DNA of 64,000 nt from Ceratothoa steindachneri. Its lineage: Eukaryota > Arthropoda > Malacostraca > Isopoda > Cymothoidae. The translations under genes and the position numbers were made by a program. The DNA lies in assembly GCA_963969495.1 (NCBI GenBank), contig OZ018326.1:180404653-180468652 (forward strand). Reading direction: 5' to 3'. How positions within the stretch are numbered: position 1 is the first letter of the stretch; each line of letters starts with the position of its first letter. Below are positions 20,825-30,234 of the stretch, one piece after another. The notes beneath the pieces are model-generated. The model ran no database searches and was not told where the DNA came from. It worked only from the letters and a program-made list of their open reading frames with translations.

Positions 20825-21470
20825 AAGTTGTGGGAGAGGTTGTATGAAAAGCGAGGAAACACAAGTGTTTTGAAGGAAGGAGAAGAGGCTAAGCTGGGGT
20901 CGGACGGGGTGCTGAGTCCCGTCAGCGCGGCGGCCAGGATGGCACACTCGAGGAACGCTCCGCAATTTGATGGGAGCGGTCGCCTGCACCTTAGTGTGAC
21001 GACTGGAGTCCCCTGGTCTTATGGCACATTTTTTTAAATGTCCGAGTTTGGTTGATCTTCTCGCACATAACCTGTCCCGGTACCGGGATGAGCTGGGTCG
21101 TTACCGATTGTCCCTTGTACTCGGGACTGGTTCGTGCACACAGACTTACGAACTATACGACTTTAGAGAGGATGCGGGCCTTCTCCATTTTATTTGACTC
21201 TGTTGTAGGTCGCATGTTCCTGCGCTGGGGGGATGGGAGGCTGAACTACCCCAGACGCAGCTTACTTCTTGTTTTTTGATTTTATTTGTTGCTGATGTTC
21301 CCTTTTTTAGCCTGTTTTAGCCTGTTTCTTTTTTATCTTTGTTATTTGTTATTTACATATTGTTATTTGTTTATTACTCTAGCTTACTACTACTAGGCTG
21401 TGGTGAGAGTACGGCGACTTTTGCCCTAGTAGGCAGTCGCTAGTTGGCTCTTATAATTATAAGAAAAACA
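20825..21470. mobile_element. E6, head-to-head composite of family E ends
   Basis: 20825-20943 is 5' UTR sequence in minus orientation, stopping 22 nt short of the element start. It abuts, near 20944, plus-strand sequence for the last ~80 codons of ORF2 (TVRHILVECP-like, then RYRDELGRYRLSLVLGTGS-like, frameshifted), the 3' UTR, the terminal hairpin (21412-21440) and an A-rich tail ending about 21470. Orientation and order match a 5'-inverted insertion (twin priming) with a large internal deletion, or two independent fragments that happen to abut. Confidence 0.75.
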
Positions 21471-21504
21471 ATGTCACAAAGCAAAGGCAATAAAGTTCTT
21501 AGCT

Positions 21505-21745
21505 AAGAATACATCGAACTTTTGGGACCTTGGCCCGGTAATTGGCCAGATTTAAAGCCAATAGAGAATTTGCAGGCGATGATCAAACTGATGGTTGATA
21601 AACAGAAGCCATCCAATTGTGAGGAGTTTATTGAACAAAAATGGAACAGAATCAGTCAAGATATCAGAAATTAGGTTTCCATCATGCCAAAACGAATTGA
21701 AGCAGTCTTGAAGAACAAAGGACATCATTGTAAATATTGACTTTG
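21505..21745 (+). pseudogene. Tc1/mariner transposase C-terminal fragment
   Basis: The plus strand reads WPGNWPDLKPIENLQAMIK, the end of the DDE domain with its third catalytic Asp region, then an EFIEQKWNRISQD helix and a C-terminal PKRIEAVLKNKGHHCKY end typical of Tc1-like transposases. An in-frame TAG interrupts it near 21673. The N-terminal two-thirds are absent; on the 5' side it abuts the E6 tail. A fragment of a different Tc1 lineage from the element at 10501. Confidence 0.75.
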
Positions 21746-22529
21746 TGCATCAATTGACTGTACATATTAATATAATATGGTTGGGATGTAAAAAAAAATT
21801 TTCACTTTCAAATTGATACAAAATGCCATGTTTTATAATAGTATAATATTGTAAGCAATATTATACTTGTTTTTAATAATTCTTTTTGCACTTACATACA
21901 TTAACAGATGTAAAAAAAATTTTACGCAAAAATTCTTATCGCATTCCTCTTTTTCTCGATTGATCAGCGTAAACAGTACGCCTCTATGTAATCGAGAGGT
22001 GAGAATGAATTGTTTATATAATGTGTTAGCTAGTGCTTTTTCGAGCGTTTTTTGTGTTTTCTTTTTATATTAGTTATATTGTTATGTTATAATCGGGGCG
22101 TTTAGACGGTAAGGTTACCCTTTTTTTTCATACCAAAGCTTCCTTTGCAGAGGAATAATTCTGAAAGTAAACACTGATAAACACCAGTAAAATTTGCGAG
22201 AATTAAATCTCATCAAGTTTTACTGAGAGAGAAGCAGAAGAAAATGCCAACAAAATCTTTAGGCATTTATTTTTCGCCATTATAAAGAAATCTTGTATTG
22301 AGAGACATTTGGATGGATTTTAAACGGAGCTCAACCAAAGGAGTTGAGAAAAGATTCTTTTCTGCCCAAAGTAAACCAAAGTAAGCCTCTTTTAAGAAAG
22401 GTAATCCTCTTTAAAGAAAGGACCCCGACATTTCGAAAATGAAAGGAGTGAATTAAGGACGTTGAAATTTTATCTGTATAATGTAAAAATGGAGAGCTCA
22501 TTAAACAATGATGAATTGTATTTCAATTT
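21746..22529. other. No recognisable feature
   Basis: AT-rich sequence; possibly the 3' flank or terminal repeat of the Tc1 fragment just upstream. A plus-strand open frame of 68 codons at 21867-22073 is low-complexity and has no recognisable motif. Confidence 0.5.
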
Positions 22530-22790
22530 TGAAGGCGCTCATATGGCGACACCCTCCAGGGGCCAGGTCGCCGACAACCAATTCGGCCTAGTATTTAGCC
22601 TACATTAAAAGATAAATAAAAACAAACCAAAAACCGAAAAAAACGAGCAATTAACAATCCCCCCCACCACCACCACCCCTACACACACACACAAAACAAC
22701 CAATTTGGAAAAATAAAATTAGCCAGAAAAGACCCGAACGACACACTCGAGGGTAGTTCCAGAGAGGAGGGAAAGAAATAATTTAAAGAC
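22530..22790 (-). mobile_element. E7, diverged 3' UTR fragment of family E
   Basis: The minus strand ends with the terminal hairpin (GGCGAC...GTCGCC, 22544-22575) and an ORF1-like scrap near 22738-22770 (CACTCGAGGGTAGTTCCAGAGA, similar to 9007-9030 in E2). The 3' UTR between is strongly diverged and holds C-rich and CA-rich runs. The copy is old, and most of the element is missing between the 3' UTR and the ORF1 scrap. Confidence 0.6.
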
Positions 22791-22924
22791 TGATTATCAA
22801 GTTATATTTTAAGGTAATATTTATGAAGTCTATTAACCAAACCCAACCTTTTGTGTTATAAGAAATCGTGTGATCTTTGGTTTACTAACTTGTAGCCGTT
22901 ATTTTGGAGCCGAATTCGGATATC

Positions 22925-23506
22925 TAGTTCAAATATTGAATTAAAATAGTGAACCAGTTTAGTATTTCAAATACTACGGTAAGTTGGCCGCTCAAATACC
23001 AATCTTCCAGGGACAGTAGATGGAGATACCTGTCAGTCAGTCGCTGGACGCGCTCCAATACTACAATGTCCTTTCGCATAGATGGCGACCAGAATTGTAC
23101 CGCATACGAGTAATGTCTTGCAAACATCTATATTAGGGATGAATAATGTCTTTATTTAAACACAAAATATCTAGCTAGACAGCCGGAAACACTATTCGTC
23201 TTTTGTAAAGCTACAGTACATTGTTTACAAACTTCCAGATCACTCGAGATTAAGACACCTAAATCTTTTCCCATGTTGACAGTGTTTACAATATGAGCAT
23301 CCGTATTGTAATCTCTTCGTAGATTATCATAACCTATATGTATTACCTTACACTTTGATATGTTGAATTGCATCTGGCATCTTTCCGACCAGTCGACTAA
23401 TCTATCCACTCTTCGCAGTTCCTATGGTATTTTTGTCGAGTACCGAGTATCGTATCGTATCATCAGACAATTTTGAAATTTTACACAAGTCTGTCAAAAT
23501 TGTTTA
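22925..23506 (-). pseudogene. CR1-like LINE, C-terminal half of reverse transcriptase
   Basis: Minus-strand readings show an FxDDT-like box (KLSDDT) near 23485, then DRLVDWSERCQMQFNISKCK, KVIHIGY and KDLGVLISSDL (23152-23409). In another frame follow YAVQFWSPSMRKDIVVLERVQR and EDWYLSGQL (22924-23127). This order is characteristic of the RT palm/thumb end of CR1-type LINEs. It is frameshifted near 23140. The N-terminal part is interrupted at 23507 by the mariner-like element; a matching N-terminal RT piece lies at 26480-26830. Confidence 0.8.
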
Positions 23507-23942
23507 TACCGGATGTCCCCCAAAAATGTTAACCGTACTTTGAATTAGTATAACCCCAAAACTATTGGAGATTTTGGGGTTCTGCAAAAAGTGTTTTATT
23601 TACTAACTATTTATCTGTAGATTTTGGAAATTTCATTAAATTCGCTTTTATGATGTTGATACACTAATGGGTTTAGTGGAGTCTATCAAAAATATGTTTG
23701 CCCAAGGAAGTAAAATAATGAAACGAAGCCTAGGAAGGCTAGGCCACCGTGCACTTTCAAGAGAAGCGAAGGGAGCTTAGCTAGCCTAGGTCACTGTGCG
23801 ATTGTTCAAGCAAAGCCTAGGCCATTTTACAGTGGTTTTTGACCACGCTGTGGTATGGTCTCGTCATTATTGCTTACTAAGCAAATCAAAGCGTTTCTGT
23901 GTAAAGGTTTTCTTCCATAGAACCTTTTTAATCATCCAGTTA

Positions 23943-25030
23943 ACAAAAGATCAACGCGTATTTGTAGTCACAAACTTTATTAAGACTGGCAGTATTAAAC
24001 AAGTACAAGATTCATTTGAACAACGTTTTCCAGGTAGGCACCCACCAAGCGAGCCCACAATTTGGAAAAATGTTCGCAAATACCAACATGAAGGAACATG
24101 CTTAAATCTAAGTAAAGGTCGTTCGGGTCGTATGAGAACCATAAGAACAACAGAAAATATCGAAAATGTTCAGATGACACTTCTTCAAAATCTACATGTA
24201 TCAGTCAAAGTCATCATTTAACCACTTTATTAAACATGACTTAAAATGGCTTTCCTATAGGATGCATGCAAGACACCAGCTTCTTGAAACTGATTTTCCT
24301 CGTCCTAGACAATTTGTCGAATGGCTTCTCCATAAACTTGCTCGTTTCTTGGAAAACATTGTGATTGGTGACGAGGCAGCCTTTTTCATGAATGGAAAGG
24401 TAAAATAGTCATAACATCCGGCAATGTGCGCCGCTGAACCACCTCTCAGCATTCAACTTTGACACACGTATTTGTCAGCAGAAAGTGTGTCTGCTGATCG
24501 GAATATGCGGGAATGGCTATCTTGTCAGCCCATTGTTTTACGAGAATAACTTGAATGGTGCTGCCTATCTGAGCATGATCAACGAAAGGGTCTTCTCAGA
24601 ACTCCGCCAAATTTACGGCAATCAATTCAATAGACTTTGGTGGATTCAGGACGGCGCACAAGCTCATAGACAGCTTGTTGTAAGAACAAAATTAAGAGAA
24701 ACGTTTGACAACCGCATTGTCGCGCTAAATCATGCAATTGAATGGCCCCCCAAGATCCCCTGACTTAACACCTTGCGATTATTTCTTATGGGGATATCTT
24801 ATGCCCTAGAAGGCAGTCGCCAGATGATATAATAGAAAAAAAATCTAAAGAATAAAGTGTATTCTACTCCACCACAAAGCATCAACCAGTTAAGAGATAG
24901 TATCGCACGTGAAGTCAATAGACTTAAGGAAAATCACAAGTTAATCAAAAAAGTTGTTCAATCAATGCGGTCAAAGGCGCAACTGTGCTTGGAAAGAATT
25001 GGAGGACATGTGGAAGGAAACGGTGCTTAG
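23943..25030 (+). pseudogene. Mariner-like transposase (broken)
   Basis: N-terminal helix-turn-helix region at about 23943-24140: KDQRVFVVTNFIKTG, then RHPPSEPTIWKNVRKY. Catalytic domain: IGDEAAFFMNGK (first Asp, about 24370), WIQDGAQAHRQL (second Asp, about 24650), and SPDLTPCDYFLWGYL (third Asp, about 24768) after a one-base frameshift in the preceding codons. The spacing of Asp2 to Asp3 is about 36 residues. The region between HTH and the first Asp is shortened. It continues as KVYSTPPQSINQLRDSIARE and stops at 25030. It is interrupted by E8 at 24800. Not active. Confidence 0.8.
24800..24842 (+). mobile_element. E8, 43-bp 3'-terminal fragment of family E inside a transposase gene
   Basis: TATGCCCTAGAAGGCAGTCG...CCAGATG then ATATAATAGAAAAAAA equals the distal half of the family E terminal hairpin plus tail. 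ATCT occurs on both sides (24796-24799 and 24843-24846). Removing the insert and one ATCT restores the transposase reading G-Y-L-K-N-K-V-Y-S-T-P-P. This is strong evidence of a real insertion rather than chance similarity. Confidence 0.8.
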
Positions 25031-25539
25031 AAAGTTAAAAAATGAATTTGTATTACCCATATGAAGAGGTGTTTTTGTTAAAAATGGATTTAAATATATT
25101 TGTTGATTTTAAACTTCCAAGTTTCATTATTTTACTTCCTTGCGCAAACATAATTTTGATAGCCTCCACTAAACCCATTACTGTATCAATATCGTAAAAG
25201 GAAATTTAATGAAATTTCCAGAATCGACAGATAAATAGTTGTTAAATTTGTTTTGTTTTGCAGGACTCAAAAATCTCTAATAGGTTTTCAGTTAAACTAA
25301 TTCAAAGTACGGTTAACTTTTTTCGGAGACACCTTGTATATATTTAATTGACTATAGTAACCTAAGCAAACGAGGAATTATTTCCACTTATATGCGTTTA
25401 TCCATTACACAGTTTACACTATAGTTTAGCTCAGGGATTTTTCTTAGATTTTTTTTTTTATTATATAAAAGGTTGTATTTACAAATTGATCAAGAGCAAA
25501 TTTCGGGATAAGGATATAGTCATGGCCAAAAGTTTTGCC

Positions 25540-26479
25540 AGTGGTTTATCCTCCCTAACACTATTTTTTTTAATGGGATTTTTGGAAGGTTTGCATAATA
25601 ATAGATTTTTTTTTTCTTCTCTTAATTCGGTTATGATCTAGGTATATTTTATTTTAAGTTTTTAGCAAAGTAATTTCTAAACGTTCCTTTAGTTTGAAAA
25701 ACAAAAATTGTGAAGTTCAGCTAAAATAAATGATTGTCGTATGTTTTTTTTAATTTTTGTAAACAAAAAGAATTACAAATGGTGAAGTTCAGAAAATTTA
25801 TGAAAATTTAGGCATGACTGCTTTTTTATTTTATTTTTCGTATATTCGAAAGTTTTATCGAAATTATTTCAGGAATAGATTTTTAATTTTAATCTTTATC
25901 CGGATGAAATAGCTATTGACCCCTAAAAATGAGTAAATCAAAATGAAATTATACGAGCAAATTTTAGATGTAGGCAAAAAAGAATCATAAAGATAGAATT
26001 TTCTGTATTTAAAATGAATTCCGCTTTAAAAAAATCTGGCCTTTAGGCCTAGAAAATAAGCATCTAAACTAAATTTCCCCCCTTTCAAAATATCACGTTG
26101 CTAAAATATAGTTATAGAAGAAATTAAATATAGAGTTATAGAAGATATATAAAAATAAATTTTCTGAACTTTACCATTTGTAATTTCGGGGTTATGAAAA
26201 ATTCACAAAATCTCGTATATTTCTGAACTTCTCAATTTTGTTTTTTAATATTAAAAAAAAATATTGGAAATAACTTTGATAAAAACACATAAGTCATAAC
26301 CAAACTAAGAAGAAATTATTATTCAAATAGTCCAAAAAATCCCCTTCTTAAATTATAGAATTAGTGATGATGATATGTACTGGAAACTTTATAAAAAAAC
26401 TTGAGACGTAAAGGCCGTTACCAAAGCCGGCTAGGTCGTAGGGCACACACGACCGCAAGCTGCTCGTATAAGGAGGAGT
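25540..26479. repeat. Foldback AT-rich repeat (inverted arms)
   Basis: Sequence at 25560-25830, with two ATGGTGAAGTTCAG-like boxes, is repeated in inverted form at about 26030-26400, giving a large imperfect hairpin with a ~200-bp spacer. The outer right part has GATGATGATATGTACTGGAAAC, shared with 6280-6305. The far end holds AGGAGGAGTGGCGAAGCCAC (26470-26489). No coding capacity. Probably a non-autonomous element or two copies inserted tail to tail. Confidence 0.6.
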
Positions 26480-26830
26480 GGCGAAGCCACTTCTTGTAAC
26501 ATCATTAAAAATTTTATGTTGATCTGTATAAATAGCCTGGTGAAATGTTATTTCATGAAAATAATCGAGCAAAGTACTTAAGTATAAGCGTCTGTGTCGA
26601 GAGCCTTGGTGCAAGTCATTTATTTAATTTATCAACCTCTAGATGCCTCGACGATCCTATCCCTTACAATAGAGTCCAGAAGTTGACCAGCGACACAAGG
26701 GAAATGGGCGGAAAGTCTCCAGGCTCAGCCTTTATTCCTTTTTTGAAAATTGGCGTTACATTTGCTTCTTTAAACTCTTCAGGAACTCTTCCTTCACTAA
26801 CGGTTTTAAAAAAAAATTACAAATAGTTTT
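26480..26830 (-). pseudogene. CR1-like LINE, N-terminal reverse transcriptase fragment
   Basis: The minus strand reads VSEGRVPEEFKEANVTPIFK then KGIKAEPGDF, matching the start of the CR1 RT palm, then PPISLVSLVNF (equivalent to YRPVSLTSVVGK). In another frame, RLYLSTLLDYFHEIT continues toward the catalytic FxDFxKAFD region, which is lost. Orientation and order fit a single CR1 copy whose C-terminal half is at 22925-23506; about 3 kb of later insertions separate the halves. Confidence 0.75.
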
Positions 26831-29800
26831 TATTAGTTCACTTTCTAATTATTTAAGATGAATTTAATATATTTTATAGGCACCCAACGCTTTGATTTTC
26901 AGTCATGTCGAAGTTTGAAAACATAGATTGTTTATTAAAATTTATTCAGTCTTGTAGCTAAATTAATTTCATCTTCCAGGTGTTAGAAAGGAGGCCCTTT
27001 CACCAGAAGGATGTTCATGACCACCCTTGCCCCATATCTCTGGCACTTAAGTGGAAGAGGAGGTTTAGTTCCTAAATGAGTCCGCCTTAACTGCGTTGAT
27101 ACATAAGAAGATAGTTTGCCGCTCCCACCTATCTTAATATTTTCTGACCTTCGGCGTCGCCGCCTCTGGTGCGAAAAAGATGTTGGTCGCCCCAGAGGCA
27201 CAGATAGAAGGTCAAACCGCAAAGGCAGATGCTAATAACTGAGCAACAATGGAGACGAGACAGATAGTCGTGGACAGGAAGGACAATATCAGATCTATCA
27301 TATGGAGTCTAACTGGGAGATCCATAAGCAGAATCCAGGCAGTAAAGCTTGCCCCCCCTCCCCGCATACAGACCATATGCAGTAGAGCCTTATGCACCCA
27401 AGAACGGTCACAGGGAGTGATCATCTCATTGTTAGGGATAGGGTTGCAAGGGCGCAAGCTACGCATCCCATTAATCGTGACCCAGCGTCCAGGACTCCTC
27501 AAGCCTGGTCTCTTACAACCTGTGAACGTTAAAGAGCGTTGTTTATGGAGTACAAAGCCTCTTTTCTGAGAAAGCTGGTTATGTCATTAATACTAGATAG
27601 GAAAAGGAGTTATGATTAAAAGTCAGTACGAGGTGATAAAAAGGTGCAAATGGAGGACCTGAGGGAGGACCCTAGTTTGTCTAGGCAGAAGCTGTAGTGG
27701 TGAACGTTAAGAGTACCGCAAAAGTTTTTCTTTAGCATGGGTCGCCCATGTTATACTTGACACCCGAGAGAAAACCAGTTAGAAGGGGCTTGTAAAGAAA
27801 GTGCGTGAAAGAGAGATATGTATAAGGGGTATAAAGCCCAGGTACTTTTGAGACTGTAAGGGCCTTTGGAGCTAGGAGGGTGTGCCGCTGTTCCAGGTGT
27901 AACAATCTAAACGCCCTCCTCGAGCTAATCTGAGGAAACAAAAATGGGCCGAGAGTCACCAGTAAACCTGCCCAACTTCCGTAATGGAGGGGTAATAAGA
28001 GTAGGAGATATGAGTAAAGCCATTCCAAGTAATGAAGAGTGCGTTTGGCGATTCGCTGGGCGGCGTTCCGACCCTCGAACCCACTGAGAAGAATCAATTT
28101 ACAGCGATCGCTCAACGCTCACTTAAAATCTAAACCGCCTCCCCCTCCAATTAACCCAATTAATCCGTCTTTGCTTTCTCGCATTATTATTTTTCTCAAT
28201 AAAATCAACGAAGGATTTCTGATAGGAAAGATTTGATACGCGATTTATCAGTGGTGGACGACATGAAAGTAAAAATATGAGTAAGATACATAACCATAGT
28301 ACCCAAAAGAGAAAAGTCACCGCGGTGTTTGAGAGAGAGAGAGGGTACGCAACTCTCCTAGACCAGTCTCCTACCTGTTCCCTTTGGGTAGGGGGGGATA
28401 AAAAGAAGTATATTGAGCCTAAAATACCTCATATGACCACTGTAACCCTAACTTCCGGGGCTCAGAACCCACACCCAAAGATCCAGGAACAATTTACTAC
28501 ATAGGGGCGGAAATAGAGAAAAATACATCAGATGAGAAAGAACCCTCAAGAAAACCTTACTCAAGTTCTACCCTAAAAAAAAAACAATTCGTACGGGTTT
28601 TACCACCGATCTGCACTCATTTAGAACCTGTAGTATCTACTGTACAACGCATGTCAGACACCGTGAAGGTGACCTGAAACGGGTGGGTGAAATTCAATTC
28701 CACAACAAGTACTTGAAAAACAAATCACAACCCATCGTAACTTTTTGCAAATTCTAAGAACGTTTTTATGGCGTTTCGGAATAGTGCTTGATGGCCTCAA
28801 TTTGACCATAACATATCTCCCATCAACTACCCTTAATCAAAAAACCTGTATGAATACATACCTTACTTTTCCCATTGCATCCACGCCGAAACAGGAGGAA
28901 AGAATTGAACTAAACCCCTCTTTACTTTTAACGCTACCAGACCAAGTGGTCAAGATCTTTAACACTTGAGCGACAAACTATTGCTTTCGCCACACCCCAT
29001 CAGCGAAGCCAGTGACAAGCAACTTCCGTTGGTAAGCTTTATGAAGTCTCCTCGGCTTAAAAATGACAAACTCCAATTCCGGAGAGTGAATCTGAAAGGT
29101 GACTGTAATGGTAATTACCCAAACATTTTTGGTTTCTCATCGAAAATCGTCGAACACGAGAAATTACCAAATGCAAAAGTGTCCTCGCCATTCGAAAAAA
29201 AATGGAGCGTAAATGAGACCTTTGCAGCCCTAACTACCCCTTCAAGACGAAACCTCCACAATAAAGAACCCGACTATTAATGAGCCCGAAACTGTAGTTT
29301 TACTACCTTTTTTTTCTATATCAATAAGGTAATCACAATCCTCTTGTGCTCAGATTTCGTGGTCTAAATTCCTAGAACTAACCCTAAAAATATCTCCCTA
29401 AAAATTTCTGAGATAGAAAATGAAAATTAATTGGAAAAAAAATGAGGGGAAACAAAAAAGCAATGGTAAATAACTGGGGGAGAGAAAAGGGAAAACCAGA
29501 AGTTACTTACTTAAAACTAAAGAAAGAAAACCATATAGGGTATCTGAAAAAGTTCGGAGGTTAGAGGTGGTGAGAATTTGTAGGTGTTGGACATTGGTGG
29601 AAGAGAGGGAAGAGATTACTTTAAGCGTTCGGTAGCCAGAATATAATAAAACAAAGGAGTTGGGAAAGATCGTGGATGACAAAGGCTGCAAAGAGGCCGG
29701 AGGAAAGACTAGCATCAGCAGGAAAGAATGAGGTTAGAAGACAGGCGGGAGAAGATGGACAGACGCACTTCCTGGAAAGGCTTTGAACATCACACCTCTG

Positions 29801-30090
29801 TTAACCCTCCAATCTACAAGCCAATCAAACGCATCTTGAGAAGCGCTTTCTTTACAGATCTAGCTTTACAAGAGTTCTCAATGCATAAAAAATAGACGGC
29901 TATAAAGAAGGACACCCTTCAAAATAGTCACCGGAACTAAAGGTTAGTTGTAATATCTCATTTGTAACGAAAAATTGTGGTTATAAATATAAATTTGGGT
30001 ATTAGGAGTTTGTCACCGATTTTTCTAAAAATGGTTTAGTAGTCATCAACACAGACATCCCCTAATAAGGATATAACTGTTTAGTGTGTG
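26831..30090. other. 3.2 kb with no recognised gene
   Basis: Open frames here are short. A chain of three consecutive plus-strand frames (about 28455-28675, 28745-28969, 28966-29280; the last about 104 codons from a TTG) has no recognisable domain. A minus-strand frame of 127 codons at 27732-28115 is Leu-rich and also unrecognised. Terminal repeats or RT/transposase motifs were not seen. It may be old host intergenic sequence. Confidence 0.5.
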
Positions 30091-30234
30091 TTTTTTAAGG
30101 GCTATCTAGCGAATGCTATCTAGGAGGGCAAAAGTCGCCGTAATCAATTTGACCTATTATTAGGCTCTGTTAAAAACACCAAAATACACAAACAAATAAA
30201 AAAACAGACTAAATAAAAAAAGAAGGTATACTCA

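Larger units (their letters stand above)
23509..25336 (+). mobile_element. Mariner-like transposon T3 with 216-bp terminal inverted repeats
   Basis: The ends are flanked by TA at 23507-23508 and 25337-25338. Left arm 23509-23724 and right arm 25121-25336 are inverted copies with moderate divergence; shared landmarks are GTTAACCGTACTTTGAATTAG near the tips (split here at 20 bases) and GGAAGTAAAATAATGAAAC at the inner ends. Total length is 1,828 bp including the 43-bp insertion E8. Family: Tc1/mariner. The arms are unusually long for mariners. It sits inside the CR1-like element. Confidence 0.88.

Noticed and set aside
28745..29280. Two adjacent plus-strand frames that could be a gene
   Set aside because: Start codons are not convincing, no motif is recognised, and base composition equals that of the surrounding sequence.
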